Part shown: piece by piece, positions 27,792-35,081 of the stretch
Position numbering within the stretch: the stretch's first letter is position 1
Layout: every line of letters begins with the position of its first letter
Source of the DNA: Streptomyces sp. NBC_00247
GTDB taxonomy: Bacteria; Actinomycetota; Actinomycetes; Streptomycetales; Streptomycetaceae
Length of the DNA: 64,000 nt
Direction: 5' to 3'
Assembly (NCBI RefSeq): GCF_036188265.1
Contig: NZ_CP108093.1
Span: 4,174,001 to 4,238,000, forward strand
Position numbers and translations under genes: made by a program
Notes under the pieces: model-generated
Told to the model about the DNA's origin: nothing
What the model saw: only the letters and a program-made list of their open reading frames with translations
Databases searched by the model: none

Positions 27792-29156
27792 TTAAGACGT
27801 GGGCGTTGGCGTCAAGATCTTGATGTTGAGGGTGGCTGTGTGGGTGTGCCGGTCGACTCTGAGGCTTTTGTATGCGTATCGGGATAGGGGTCGTTTCACC
27901 GCTCGGGGGCTGACGCGGAGGCGGCGGGCGGGCATGAGCTGGTCCAGGACGGCTCGGCCGATCGTTCCGACGAGGTCGATCGCGGTGTCGGCGATGATGC
28001 CTGCGGCTCGGACGATCTGATCGCGGGCGCATCGTAGTGCGACGCTGAAACTTCCCCGGTCGGGGTCGGCTCCGGGTGTGGTCCCGGTGGCGTCGGCGAT
28101 CGCGATCCGCAGGGCCTGGTAGGCGCTCAGGAGGGCGTAGACCTCCTGGGAGATGCCTGCACAGGTCTGGGAGCGCAGGACTCGTCGGCCCAGCATCGAC
28201 TTCTTGATCGCGAAGTAGGCAGACTCCACTTCCCATCGCTCGTGATAGAGGCTGACCAGGTCGGATGCCGGGTATCGGTGGTGGTCGAGGAGGCTGGTGG
28301 CCATTCGGTAGAGGCCGGTCGTGCGGCCCTGGCTGGTGATGATGGTGATCTCGCATTCGATGATGCGGACTTCGAGGCCGCCGAAGCGGGAGAGGTGGGA
28401 GCCGTCCTCGAAACGCTCCAGGACCGGAGGTCTGCGGGCGGCCGAGATACGGGCCAGGAAGGCGGCCTCGGTGCCGGCGACGGCGGTCAGGAACGGATTG
28501 CCGGAGAAGCCCCGGTCGAGAAGGACGATCATTCCCGCGTGCAGGGAACGGGTCAGTCGTGTGCCGTAGACGGTTTCGCCGCTGGTGCGGGGGCCGAAGG
28601 CGGCGTCCAGGACCGCGCGGGTGCCGCAGGCCACCAGCGCGGTCAGGCAGATCTGCGGGTAGCCGGAGGTCCCGTACTGGTTGGTGATCCCGCCCAGACG
28701 GGCCCGGTGCAGCGGGCTGTCGGGGACGTCGAGGCAGGTACCGTCGATCGCGACGGTCAGCAGGCCCTTGAAATGGGCGCCGGCGGTACGGATCGCCGTG
28801 GCCGGCCCGCGCAACAGGTCGAACAGGGCCTGCATGGGACGCGCCCCCAGGCGTGTCCGGGCGTGCCAGAGCGCCGTGCCGGTCACGTTCGCGACCGGTA
28901 TCGCCTCCAGTGAGGCAGTGAGCTTGCGCCAGACCGCCAGGTAGCCGCAGTCGTCGAAAAGGGCCGCGGCCAGCAGCAGGTAGACCACCACCCGGGCAGG
29001 GATCTTCCGCAGCCGCTGCTGGACCGCACCTGTTTCGGCAAGGGCCGCGTCGACCATCTCGAACGGGACGATCCGGGTGAGTTCCCCCAGATGCCCGGGA
29101 GCGAACAGGCCCTTGGCTACCGTGATTTCACTCGTGATGACACACTGATCGGACAG
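27792..29156 (-). CDS. IS4-family transposase
   Basis: This DDE transposase catalyses cut-and-paste movement of the surrounding element. Catalytic motifs are DGTCLDVPD, LLDRGFSGN and the YREK signature YHERWEVESAYFAIKK. Sequence from GLFAPGHLGELT onward matches the Streptomyces IS4 group. The start is uncertain. I place it at a CTG (29156) with GGAGG 5 bp upstream, giving 454 residues; the only longer alternative is a TTG at 29258 whose extra 34 residues look non-native. The frame is intact to its stop in the left inverted repeat. Confidence 0.88.
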   Translation of the reverse strand: MSDQCVITSEITVAKGLFAPGHLGELTRIVPFEMVDAALAETGAVQQRLRKIPARVVVYLLLAAALFDDCGYLAVWRKLTASLEAIPVANVTGTALWHARTRLGARPMQALFDLLRGPATAIRTAGAHFKGLLTVAIDGTCLDVPDSPLHRARLGGITNQYGTSGYPQICLTALVACGTRAVLDAAFGPRTSGETVYGTRLTRSLHAGMIVLLDRGFSGNPFLTAVAGTEAAFLARISAARRPPVLERFEDGSHLSRFGGLEVRIIECEITIITSQGRTTGLYRMATSLLDHHRYPASDLVSLYHERWEVESAYFAIKKSMLGRRVLRSQTCAGISQEVYALLSAYQALRIAIADATGTTPGADPDRGSFSVALRCARDQIVRAAGIIADTAIDLVGTIGRAVLDQLMPARRLRVSPRAVKRPLSRYAYKSLRVDRHTHTATLNIKILTPTPTS

Positions 29157-29274
29157 CGGAGCCTCCGGTGCTGTGAACGGCTGTCTTGGTCGACTGCCAG
29201 TTCTACCGGGGCTCCGCTTCTCACGTCCCGGATCGCACCAGATCAACCCACACGCCAACCCGTCCCCCGAGCCG

Positions 29275-29291
29275 TAACTTCACGGCCTTGG
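29275..29291. repeat. IS right terminal inverted repeat
   Basis: This is the exact complement of the left end (27778-27794), 17 bp, directly followed by the target duplication. Confidence 0.9.
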
Positions 29292-29299
29292 CCTAAAGG
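29292..29299. repeat. Target-site duplication, right copy
   Basis: CCTAAAGG is the second copy of the 8-bp duplication; the first is at 27770-27777. Confidence 0.85.
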
Positions 29300-29412
29300 C
29301 TGCCCCCGCGTCCGGACGCTGATCAATCGAGTGGCGGAGCACCCCTGAGCATCGGGTATCGTTTACGTCGTCGCCAAGGAGTCCCCCAGCGGGGCTCCGG
29401 AGTGATGTTCGA

Positions 29413-29494
<82 letters not shown>

Positions 29495-29503
29495 CCGAAC
29501 GGG

Positions 29504-29537
29504 AAGCCCCCGTCCACAGCAATGTGGACGGGGGCTT
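29504..29537 (+). terminator. Terminator of tRNA-Tyr
   Basis: 15-bp perfect arms (AAGCCCCCGTCCACA and its complement) flank a 4-nt loop, followed by TCTTC. Confidence 0.85.
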
Positions 29538-29622
29538 TCTTCGTGTCCGGGCCACGTGCTGCCCGTCTCGAAAACCCGTCGGCAAGGATCTGCGGCCCGG
29601 CACCGGGTTCAGACTGGAGCCC

Positions 29623-30300
29623 GTGGACGATCAGACCTACGAAGACGCTTACGAAGCCTGGCGGTCGGCACTGACCACGCTGCTCGGGGACGCACCCTTG
29701 CTCGCGAGCTGGCAGGAGCGCCGTTACCGGTTCGCGCACCGAGTCGGCGCGCTCCTGACCGACTCGTCGGGGGAGGGGCCCGCGATGACGGGTCCTGTGC
29801 TGTACGGCGTCTTCTCCTCCGGCGCCGGGCTCTGCTACGTGGGCCAGACGCAGGATGCCGGCCGTCGGCTGCGGGATCTGCCGGTGGGGGAGAGCCACCA
29901 TCTGGCCAACACGGTTCCGCCCGAACTCTGGGAGAGAGTCGTGGTGATCCGCTGGCCCCTGCTGCTCCCCGCAGCGCCCGCGGACGAACAGGCAGCGGTG
30001 AACGAGATGGGGCTGGAGGCCTGCGGGCTCGCCCTGGAACACATGCTCCAGATCGAAACGGCACCACCACTGAACAGCCGCCGCCGCCGATCGGCCGGGG
30101 ACTGGCAGCCGCGGAATCTGGCGCGCAGTCGCTCACGAGGCGCTCTCAGGTCGCAGTCCCTGCCGGGATTGGGAGATCTCGCTCTCGCTGCCTGGAAGAG
30201 CCTCGCCGAGAGGGTGCCGCCCGAGGACTTGGCCGTAGTCGACACAGGGGCCGGCCGTGTCGTCTTCCCGTCGGCCCTGGAGACCCCGCAGGGTAGTTGA
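29623..30300 (+). CDS. GIY-YIG nuclease domain protein
   Basis: This 225-residue protein carries a GIY-YIG fold. The two tyrosine motifs are YGV (61-63) and YVG (72-74), basic residues follow in RRLRDL, the catalytic-type glutamate is E139 (LEHMLQIETAPPLN) and the conserved asparagine is N151. All expected catalytic positions are therefore present. The first roughly 55 residues and the Arg/Ser-rich C-terminal region match no family I know. The start is uncertain: the GTG at 29623 has a close GGAG, while an ATG at 29785 has a stronger GGAGG but would remove the N-terminal part. The substrate is unknown. Confidence 0.72.
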   Translation: MDDQTYEDAYEAWRSALTTLLGDAPLLASWQERRYRFAHRVGALLTDSSGEGPAMTGPVLYGVFSSGAGLCYVGQTQDAGRRLRDLPVGESHHLANTVPPELWERVVVIRWPLLLPAAPADEQAAVNEMGLEACGLALEHMLQIETAPPLNSRRRRSAGDWQPRNLARSRSRGALRSQSLPGLGDLALAAWKSLAERVPPEDLAVVDTGAGRVVFPSALETPQGS

Positions 30301-30371
30301 CCCGACCCGCCGGAAGCGGCTCGCACGGGACCCCGGCAGCCCGCAGGGCGCCGGCGACCCCGGGCGCCCCC

Positions 30372-31028
30372 TCAGTTCCCCGCGACGTTCCGGACCGCGA
30401 CCGCCACCGGCACGTTGCCCGAGATCAGCTCCAGGGTGAGCCCCGCCGTACTCGGGGTGTCCAGCAGCTCGGCGAGGGCCGCCGCCACGTCGTCGCGGGG
30501 GACCGGACCCCGGCCGGTGGACGGGGAGAGCAGGACCAGGCCGGTGCCGGCGTCGTCGGTGAGCATGCCGGGGCGCAGGATCGTCCAGTCGAGCCCGGGA
30601 CGCGCCCGTACGGCGTCGTCGGCCGCGCCCTTCGCCCTCAGGTACACGTCGAAGACCTCGTCCCCGGCGTGCGTGGCGTCGGCGCCCATGGCCGAGACCA
30701 TGACGTACCGGCGTACGCCCGCGCGTTCGGCCGCGTCGGCGAGCAGCACCGCCGCCGCCCGGTCCACGGTGTCCTTGCGCCCCGCGCCGCTGTTCGGGCC
30801 CGCGCCCGCCGCGAAGACCACGGCGTGCGCGCCCTTCAGCACCCCGGCCACCTCGTCCACGGAGGCCGATTCGAGGTCCAGGACGGCCGCTTCGGCGCCC
30901 ACCGCCTCCAGGTCCCCGCGTTGTCCCGGATCACGGACGAGGCCTACCGGTTCGTCCCCGCGCGCGGCGAGCAGTCGCTCCAGCCGCAGTGCGATCTGAC
31001 CATGTCCACCTGCGATGACAATGCGCAT
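30372..31028 (-). CDS. NAD(P)-binding Rossmann oxidoreductase (NAD(P)H-binding family)
   Basis: This 218-residue atypical SDR has the nucleotide motif GGHGQIA in MRIVIAGGHGQIALRLERLL, a YVMVSAMGAD segment, and YLRAKGAADDAVRARPGLDWTILRPG, typical of YwnB/YtfG-like NAD(P)H-binding proteins. The catalytic YxxxK-like pair (Y and K in YLRAK) is present. The substrate is unknown. The ATG at 31028 was chosen because the Rossmann strand begins there. Its upstream neighbour on the same strand, the amidohydrolase, ends 56 bp away. Confidence 0.85.
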   Translation of the reverse strand: MRIVIAGGHGQIALRLERLLAARGDEPVGLVRDPGQRGDLEAVGAEAAVLDLESASVDEVAGVLKGAHAVVFAAGAGPNSGAGRKDTVDRAAAVLLADAAERAGVRRYVMVSAMGADATHAGDEVFDVYLRAKGAADDAVRARPGLDWTILRPGMLTDDAGTGLVLLSPSTGRGPVPRDDVAAALAELLDTPSTAGLTLELISGNVPVAVAVRNVAGN

Positions 31029-31084
31029 GGTCACGACCGTACGCCGGAGCGGGCCCGCGCGCCGGGAGCACGCCCGGCGGAAGA

Positions 31085-32395
31085 TCAACCCGGGCCGGGA
31101 CCCGGGCCGGGACCCGGGCCGGGTCTGCCCTGACGCGGCAGCCCGTACGGCTCCGGCAGCTCCGAGTCGCAGTACTCCCGCACCGCGCTCGTCCGGGCGA
31201 CGATCCGCCCCCGGTGCACCACGATCCGGCTGTACGCGAGCGAGAGCACGCCCGCGAGGCCGTCCCCGCGCACCGCGAGCAACTCGGCCGGGAAGCCGGC
31301 CTCCACCCGCACCCCGGGCAGCCCCATCGCCTGCCGGGCGGTGTCCGCGACGGCGTCGTACGCGGCCCTGACGGGCAGTCCGTGCTGCGAGGCCAGCAGG
31401 TACGCGGCCTCCAGCGGGTCCCCCCGCCCGACCGGGTTGGCGGTGTCGCGCAACGCCCCGCTGCCCGCCACCACTCGCACTCCGGCCGCGCGCAACAGGC
31501 GTACGGGGGCGGTGAGTCGGCGCTTCGCGCCGGAACAGCCGCCCTGGGGAAGGCAGACGACCGTCACCCCGGCCGCCGCGAGCCGGCCGGCCGCCAGCCT
31601 CGCGGTCTCCGGAGGCAGCCGTGACAGGCCGCCGCAGGGGCCGATGGTGACCCCCGCCCCAGCGCCCGGTCCGGCCCCCGCCCCAGCCCCCTGCCCTGCC
31701 GTCAACCCGGTTGCCAGCGTGGCGAGTCGGGCCAGCCGGGTCGGGTCGGCCGCGTCGGTGTGCAGGTCCACCGGGAGTCCGTGCTCGGCGGCCACCGCGA
31801 GCGCCCGCTCCACGTACGCGTCCGGGTCGGGGTCGAGGTCCGGGCGCCCGCCGATCGCGCCCGCGCCCATCGCGACGGCGTCGCGGAGCAGAGCCGTGAC
31901 GTCCCCGTCGGCGGCTCCGGCGAGGCGCCGGGGGACCGCGACGGGCGTGAGGTCGGCCAGTCCGCGCAGCGCGTACCGCGCTTGCAGGACGGCTTCCAGC
32001 GGCCCGAGGCCCTGCGCACCGCCCACCCGGACGTGGGTGCGCAGCGCGGTCGCGCCGTGCCCCAGCTGGAGCAGGGCGGCCTCGGTCACGCGCCGGCGCA
32101 GGTCCTGGGGCCGGCGTGGGTCACCGTCGCAGTCCGGGGCGGTGAGGGCGGTGTCGCCGTGGGCGTGAGGTTCGGCGGGGGCGGGGAGCAGCAGGTAGCC
32201 GCGCAGGTCGACCCGTGAGCCCCGGGTGCCGAGGGTGCCGGGGTCCCCGACGGCCTCGATCCGCTCGCCGGCCACCCGTACGTCCACGAGGCGGCCGTCG
32301 GTGAGCCGGGCGCCGCACAGCAGGAGCGGTTCGGGGGCCGGGCCGGGGCCGTCCGCAGGGTCGTGGTCGGGCCGCCTCGGCCGGCTGTCGGGCAT
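31085..32395 (-). CDS. Cytosine deaminase-like amidohydrolase
   Basis: This 436-residue metal-dependent hydrolase of the amidohydrolase superfamily shows the N-terminal beta-sandwich, the metal motif HAH (AEPHAHGDTAL), a further histidine in DLHTDAADP and a late segment VAGSGALRDTANPVGRGDPL with a metal-type aspartate. The overall layout resembles cytosine deaminase, but the substrate is not certain. It contains a Gly/Ala-rich insert (GAGAGAGPGAGAG) and ends in a PG-repeat tail encoded by a 12-bp tandem repeat. The ATG at 32395 has a GGGAG site. Confidence 0.78.
   Translation of the reverse strand: MPDSRPRRPDHDPADGPGPAPEPLLLCGARLTDGRLVDVRVAGERIEAVGDPGTLGTRGSRVDLRGYLLLPAPAEPHAHGDTALTAPDCDGDPRRPQDLRRRVTEAALLQLGHGATALRTHVRVGGAQGLGPLEAVLQARYALRGLADLTPVAVPRRLAGAADGDVTALLRDAVAMGAGAIGGRPDLDPDPDAYVERALAVAAEHGLPVDLHTDAADPTRLARLATLATGLTAGQGAGAGAGPGAGAGVTIGPCGGLSRLPPETARLAAGRLAAAGVTVVCLPQGGCSGAKRRLTAPVRLLRAAGVRVVAGSGALRDTANPVGRGDPLEAAYLLASQHGLPVRAAYDAVADTARQAMGLPGVRVEAGFPAELLAVRGDGLAGVLSLAYSRIVVHRGRIVARTSAVREYCDSELPEPYGLPRQGRPGPGPGPGPGPG
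31088..31123. repeat. 12-bp tandem repeat, three copies
   Basis: ACCCGGGCCGGG is repeated three times in a row at the 3' end of the amidohydrolase gene, encoding its Pro-Gly tail. It is a typical slippage-prone tract. Confidence 0.8.
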
Positions 32396-32735
32396 CGCGC
32401 TCCCGGGAGGGGTGATGGTCCTCGCGACGCCCGGACGCCGACGGAACGGTGCCGGAACGCCGCCGGAACGGCCGATTTCAAGATCGAACCGGCCCGAGCC
32501 TAGGGCGGAGTCCGACCTGTCCCGTGGAGGAGCGAAATAGTCATACCGGTGAGGTGCGACGGGACGCCCCGGACGGAGGGGTTCCGTGGGACTCCAGTGG
32601 TTCCGCTCCCCGCCGCTCAGCCCCTGATCAGAGGCTTGGTGGGCCCCCGGGGACACCTCGCGCGGGGCCGTCGACGGGGTGCGCGGAAACGGATTTGGGG
32701 GATCGGCGGAGAACCGTGTAATGTCTTCCTCGCTC
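32396..32735. other. Gap upstream of tRNA-Thr
   Basis: These 340 bp hold no credible gene. The left part should contain the amidohydrolase promoter. The right end carries a probable tRNA promoter, with TTGGGG at 32695-32700 and TAATGT at 32719-32724. Confidence 0.5.
32695..32724 (+). promoter_or_regulatory. Probable promoter of tRNA-Thr/tRNA-Met
   Basis: TTGGGG and TAATGT are separated by 18 bp, resembling a housekeeping promoter. The tRNA-Thr gene starts 12 bp after the -10 box. Confidence 0.5.
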
Positions 32736-32808
32736 GCCCCAATAGCTCAGTCGGTAGAGCGTCTCCATGGTAAGGAGAAGGTCTGCGGTTCGATTCCGCA
32801 TTGGGGCT
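32736..32808 (+). tRNA. tRNA-Thr (GGT)
   Basis: A 73-nt cloverleaf. Acceptor GCCCCAA / TTGGGGC pairs fully, and the anticodon loop ATGGTAA gives GGT. CCA is not encoded. Confidence 0.95.
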
Positions 32809-32823
32809 CTGGTGATCGGGAAA

Positions 32824-32839
32824 CCCTGCTTCGGCAGGG
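32824..32839 (+). terminator. UUCG hairpin between tRNAs
   Basis: CCCTGC-TTCG-GCAGGG is a stable tetraloop hairpin between tRNA-Thr and tRNA-Met, followed by CCTTTTC. It could be a weak terminator or a processing signal. Confidence 0.5.
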
Positions 32840-32854
32840 GGACCTTTTCATCAA

Positions 32855-32927
32855 AGCGGTGTAGCTCAGTCGGTAGAGCAAGCGGCTCATAATCGCTGTG
32901 TCACCGGTTCAAGTCCGGTCACCGCTA
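32855..32927 (+). tRNA. tRNA-Met (CAT), elongator type
   Basis: A 73-nt cloverleaf. Acceptor AGCGGTG / CACCGCT is fully paired, and the anticodon loop CTCATAA gives CAT. The fully paired first acceptor pair argues for an elongator rather than an initiator tRNA. It probably shares a transcript with tRNA-Thr. Confidence 0.93.
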
Positions 32928-32933
32928 CAAACG

Positions 32934-32969
32934 GTAGCCGATTGTGGGGTCGGTCCTTCGATCGGCTAC
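32934..32969 (+). terminator. Hairpin between tRNA-Met and rpmG
   Basis: Perfect 9-bp arms GTAGCCGAT / ATCGGCTAC with an 18-nt spacer are followed by TCTTTTAT. This fits a tRNA terminator. The right arm also overlaps a possible rpmG -10 box (TACTCT, 32967-32972). Confidence 0.55.
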
Positions 32970-33016
32970 TCTTTTATGCGTTCATCCGTCCATCCGTCCG
33001 TCTTAGGAGCACTCAC

Positions 33017-33181
33017 GTGGCTGCCACCGACGTCCGCCCGAAGATCACGCTGGCCTGCGTGGAGTGCAAGGAGCGGAACTACATCACCAAGAAGAACCGG
33101 CGTAACAACCCGGACCGTCTTGAGATGAAGAAGCACTGCCCGCGCTGCAACTCGCACACTGCGCACCGCGAAACGCGCTGA
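33017..33181 (+). CDS. rpmG: 50S ribosomal protein L33
   Basis: This 54-residue L33 has two CxxC pairs (CVEC and CPRC), so it is the zinc-binding (C+) form; many streptomycetes also carry a zinc-free copy elsewhere that is induced under zinc starvation. The GTG at 33017 has AGGAGC just upstream. The position after tRNA-Thr/tRNA-Met and before secE-nusG is conserved among actinomycetes. Confidence 0.96.
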
Positions 33182-33192
33182 AACAGGCTCGT

Positions 33193-33227
33193 ACACGAGG
33201 CCGTCCCCACTGGGGGCGGCCTCGTGT
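33193..33227 (+). terminator. Terminator of rpmG
   Basis: A 16-bp stem with one wobble has arms at 33193-33208 and 33212-33227 and a short loop, 12 bp after the rpmG stop. Confidence 0.8.
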
Positions 33228-33306
33228 CGTTGTATGGGGTCGTGGGGCTGGTTTCTTCGACCTCCCTCGACCCTCTTTTTTCTCTTCATCAGGAGGTAGC
33301 GAGCTC

Positions 33307-33759
33307 ATGGCGCTCGACCAGTCCTTCGTGGGGCGGACCTATCCGCCCACCCCGGCGTACGAGGTCGGCCGGGAGAAGATCCGCGAGTTCGCCGAGGCGG
33401 TGGGCGATGCCCATTCGGCGTACGTCGACGCGGACGCGGCCCGTGCGCTCGGTCACCCCGACGTGATCGCGCCGCCCACCTTCGTCTTCTCGATCACGTT
33501 CAAGGCCGCCGGGCAGGTCATCGAGGACCCGCAGCTGGGGCTGGACTACAGCCGGGTCGTGCACGGTGACCAGAAGTTCGCCTACACGCGCCCGGTGCGG
33601 GCGGGGGACCGGCTGACGGTCACCTCGACGATCGAGCGGATCAAGTCGATGGCCGGGAACGACATCCTGGACATCCGCGGCGAGGTTCACGACGAGGCCG
33701 GCGCACACGTCGTGACGGCCTGGACGAAGCTGGTGGCGCGAGCCGCCGAGGAGGCGTGA
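33307..33759 (+). CDS. hadA: MaoC-like hydratase subunit A (FAS1-DH type)
   Basis: This 150-residue hot-dog-fold protein is the non-catalytic type partner of a (3R)-hydroxyacyl dehydratase. It matches the N-terminal MaoC-like/FAS1-DH domain (GRTYPPTPAYEVGREKIREF, then VIAPPTFVFS) and lacks the catalytic Asp-His pair found in its neighbour. In mycobacteria HadA-HadB dehydrate 3-hydroxyacyl-ACP in FAS II. The Streptomyces substrate is not established. The ATG at 33307 has an AGGAGG site, and the stop overlaps the next start. Confidence 0.85.
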   Translation: MALDQSFVGRTYPPTPAYEVGREKIREFAEAVGDAHSAYVDADAARALGHPDVIAPPTFVFSITFKAAGQVIEDPQLGLDYSRVVHGDQKFAYTRPVRAGDRLTVTSTIERIKSMAGNDILDIRGEVHDEAGAHVVTAWTKLVARAAEEA

Positions 33760-34187
33760 TGACCGCGAAGGTCGCTTACGAGTCGGTCGAGGTCGGTACG
33801 GAGCTGCCGTCCCGCTCCTTCCCGGTCACCCGGGCCTCGCTGGTGCGGTACGCGGGTGCGTCCGGCGACTTCAACCCGATCCACTGGAACGAGAAGTTCG
33901 CGGTCGAGGTCGGGCTGCCGGACGTCATCGCGCACGGCATGTTCACCATGGCCGAGGCCGTCCGAGTGGTCACGGACTGGGCCGGCGACCCGGGTGCGGT
34001 CGTGGAGTACGGCGTGCGCTTCACCAAGCCGGTCGTCGTGCCGAACGACGACAAGGGCGCGTTGATCGAGGTCAGCGGCAAGGTCGCCGCCAAGCTGGAC
34101 GACAACCAGGTCCGGGTCGACCTGGTCGCCGTGTGCGACGGCCAGAAGGTGCTGGGCATGTCCCGCGCCGTGGTCCGTCTCGCCTGA
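33759..34187 (+). CDS. hadB: MaoC-like (R)-hydratase/dehydratase subunit B
   Basis: This 142-residue catalytic hot-dog subunit shows the hydratase motif GDFNPIHWNEKFA with D37 and H42 as the likely catalytic pair, then VGLPDVIAHGMFTM. It probably forms a heterodimer with HadA and handles 3-hydroxyacyl thioesters. The ATG at 33759 is preferred over an overlapping GTG at 33756, because GAGGAGG ends 4 bp before it. The one-base TGATG overlap with hadA indicates coupling. A strong terminator follows. Confidence 0.9.
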   Translation: MTAKVAYESVEVGTELPSRSFPVTRASLVRYAGASGDFNPIHWNEKFAVEVGLPDVIAHGMFTMAEAVRVVTDWAGDPGAVVEYGVRFTKPVVVPNDDKGALIEVSGKVAAKLDDNQVRVDLVAVCDGQKVLGMSRAVVRLA

Positions 34188-34218
34188 ACCCTCGCCGTGC
34201 GGGAGGCCGCAGGCGTAC

Positions 34219-34253
34219 GGAAGGGGCACCCGCTTCGCGCGGGTGCCCCTTCC
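34219..34253 (+). terminator. Terminator of hadAB
   Basis: 15-bp perfect arms (34219-34233 and 34239-34253) flank a 5-nt loop, about 30 bp after the hadB stop. Confidence 0.85.
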
Positions 34254-34271
34254 GCGTACCGGGCAGGCTCC

Positions 34272-34305
34272 TTGACACGATTGGTGAGTGAGCAATAACT
34301 TACTC
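34272..34305 (+). promoter_or_regulatory. tetR promoter with overlapping operator
   Basis: TTGACA (34272-34277) and TAACTT (34296-34301) form a -35/-10 pair with 18-bp spacing. An imperfect palindrome, GAGTGAG-N6-CTTACTC (34286-34305), overlaps the -10 box. Its CAATAACT core recurs before the MFS gene. The predicted start point coincides with the ATG of the regulator, suggesting a leaderless mRNA. Confidence 0.65.
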
Positions 34306-34307
34306 GC

Positions 34308-34946
34308 ATGGTGAGAATGAGTGCGGACGAGCGGCGTGAGAGCGTCATCCACGCGGCGATCACCGCGTTCGCCCGCGGGGGGTACGACGGCACCTCCACG
34401 GAGACGATCGCGCGGGCCGTCGGCGTCTCGCAGCCGTACCTCTTCCGCCTGTTCCCCAGCAAGCAGGCGATGTTCCTGGCCGCCGCCGAGCGTTGCCTGA
34501 CGGACACCATGGACATCCTCGTGAAGTCGGGTCAGGGCGAGGACTCCGCCAGGTGCATGGCGGAGGCCTACGGGCGTCTGATCTCCGAGGACCCCGACAA
34601 GCTGCTGATGCAGATGCAGACGTACGCGGCCGTCGCGGCGGCCGAGGCGGCGGGCGACCGCGAGTTCGGCGCCTCGGTGCGCGCCTCCTGGGCGCGGATG
34701 TGGGACGAGGTCCACCTCGCCCTCGGCGCCGATGCCGACGACACCAAGAACTACTTCGCCCACGGCATGCTCATCAACACCCTGACCTCGCTCGGCTTCC
34801 CGCCGGACCACCGGGTCTGGTCGTGCTTCTGGGACAACAGCCGCCCGACGGGCATCGAACCCGTCGCGTCCGGGGCCGAGTCCGCCGTGCCTGGTCCGGG
34901 GACCGCGGAGGCCGCCCGGGCGGACACTCCTGGCCCCACGCCCTGA
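34308..34946 (+). CDS. TetR family transcriptional regulator
   Basis: This 212-residue repressor-type regulator has an N-terminal helix-turn-helix (VIHAAITAFARGGYDGTSTETIARAVGVSQPYLFRLFPSK) and a variable ligand-binding domain. The C-terminal roughly 35 residues are low-complexity. It lies just upstream of a drug-type MFS exporter on the same strand. Both genes are preceded by related palindromes, so it very likely represses itself and the exporter until an inducer binds. The ATG at 34308 lacks a ribosome site and may be read from a leaderless transcript; a second ATG is at 34317. Confidence 0.88.
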   Translation: MVRMSADERRESVIHAAITAFARGGYDGTSTETIARAVGVSQPYLFRLFPSKQAMFLAAAERCLTDTMDILVKSGQGEDSARCMAEAYGRLISEDPDKLLMQMQTYAAVAAAEAAGDREFGASVRASWARMWDEVHLALGADADDTKNYFAHGMLINTLTSLGFPPDHRVWSCFWDNSRPTGIEPVASGAESAVPGPGTAEAARADTPGPTP

Positions 34947-34997
34947 GCCCCCACGCTCCGGAACCCGACACGTCCCCCCACTGAGAACAGTGCTTCA

Positions 34998-35029
34998 GGC
35001 CCCGCCGGACATCGCGTCCGGAGGAGGCC
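34998..35029 (+). terminator. Imperfect hairpin between tetR and MFS gene
   Basis: GGCC..CCGGAC (34998-35010) pairs imperfectly with GTCCGG..GGCC (35016-35029). It may weaken read-through from tetR into the exporter gene. Confidence 0.45.
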
Positions 35030-35047
35030 CCTTTGCTGCCCAGCAAA

Positions 35048-35067
35048 GTTAGTCATCAATAACTAAC
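35048..35067. promoter_or_regulatory. Operator upstream of MFS exporter
   Basis: GTTAGT (35048-35053) and ACTAAC (35062-35067) form a perfect 6-bp inverted repeat with an 8-bp spacer. The right half carries CAATAACT, the same core as in the tetR promoter operator. Confidence 0.6.
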
Positions 35068-35081
35068 CCTCCGGGGGAGAC

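Larger units (their letters stand above)
27778..29291 (-). mobile_element. IS4-family insertion sequence, 1514 bp
   Basis: The element is bounded by perfect 17-bp terminal inverted repeats, CCAAGGCCGTGAAGTTA at 27778-27794 and its complement at 29275-29291. An 8-bp direct duplication, CCTAAAGG, flanks it on both sides (27770-27777 and 29292-29299). It encodes one DDE transposase on the minus strand whose stop codon lies inside the left repeat. Intact ends, target duplication and frame indicate a recent, probably active insertion. It sits between yajQ and tRNA-Tyr. Confidence 0.93.
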
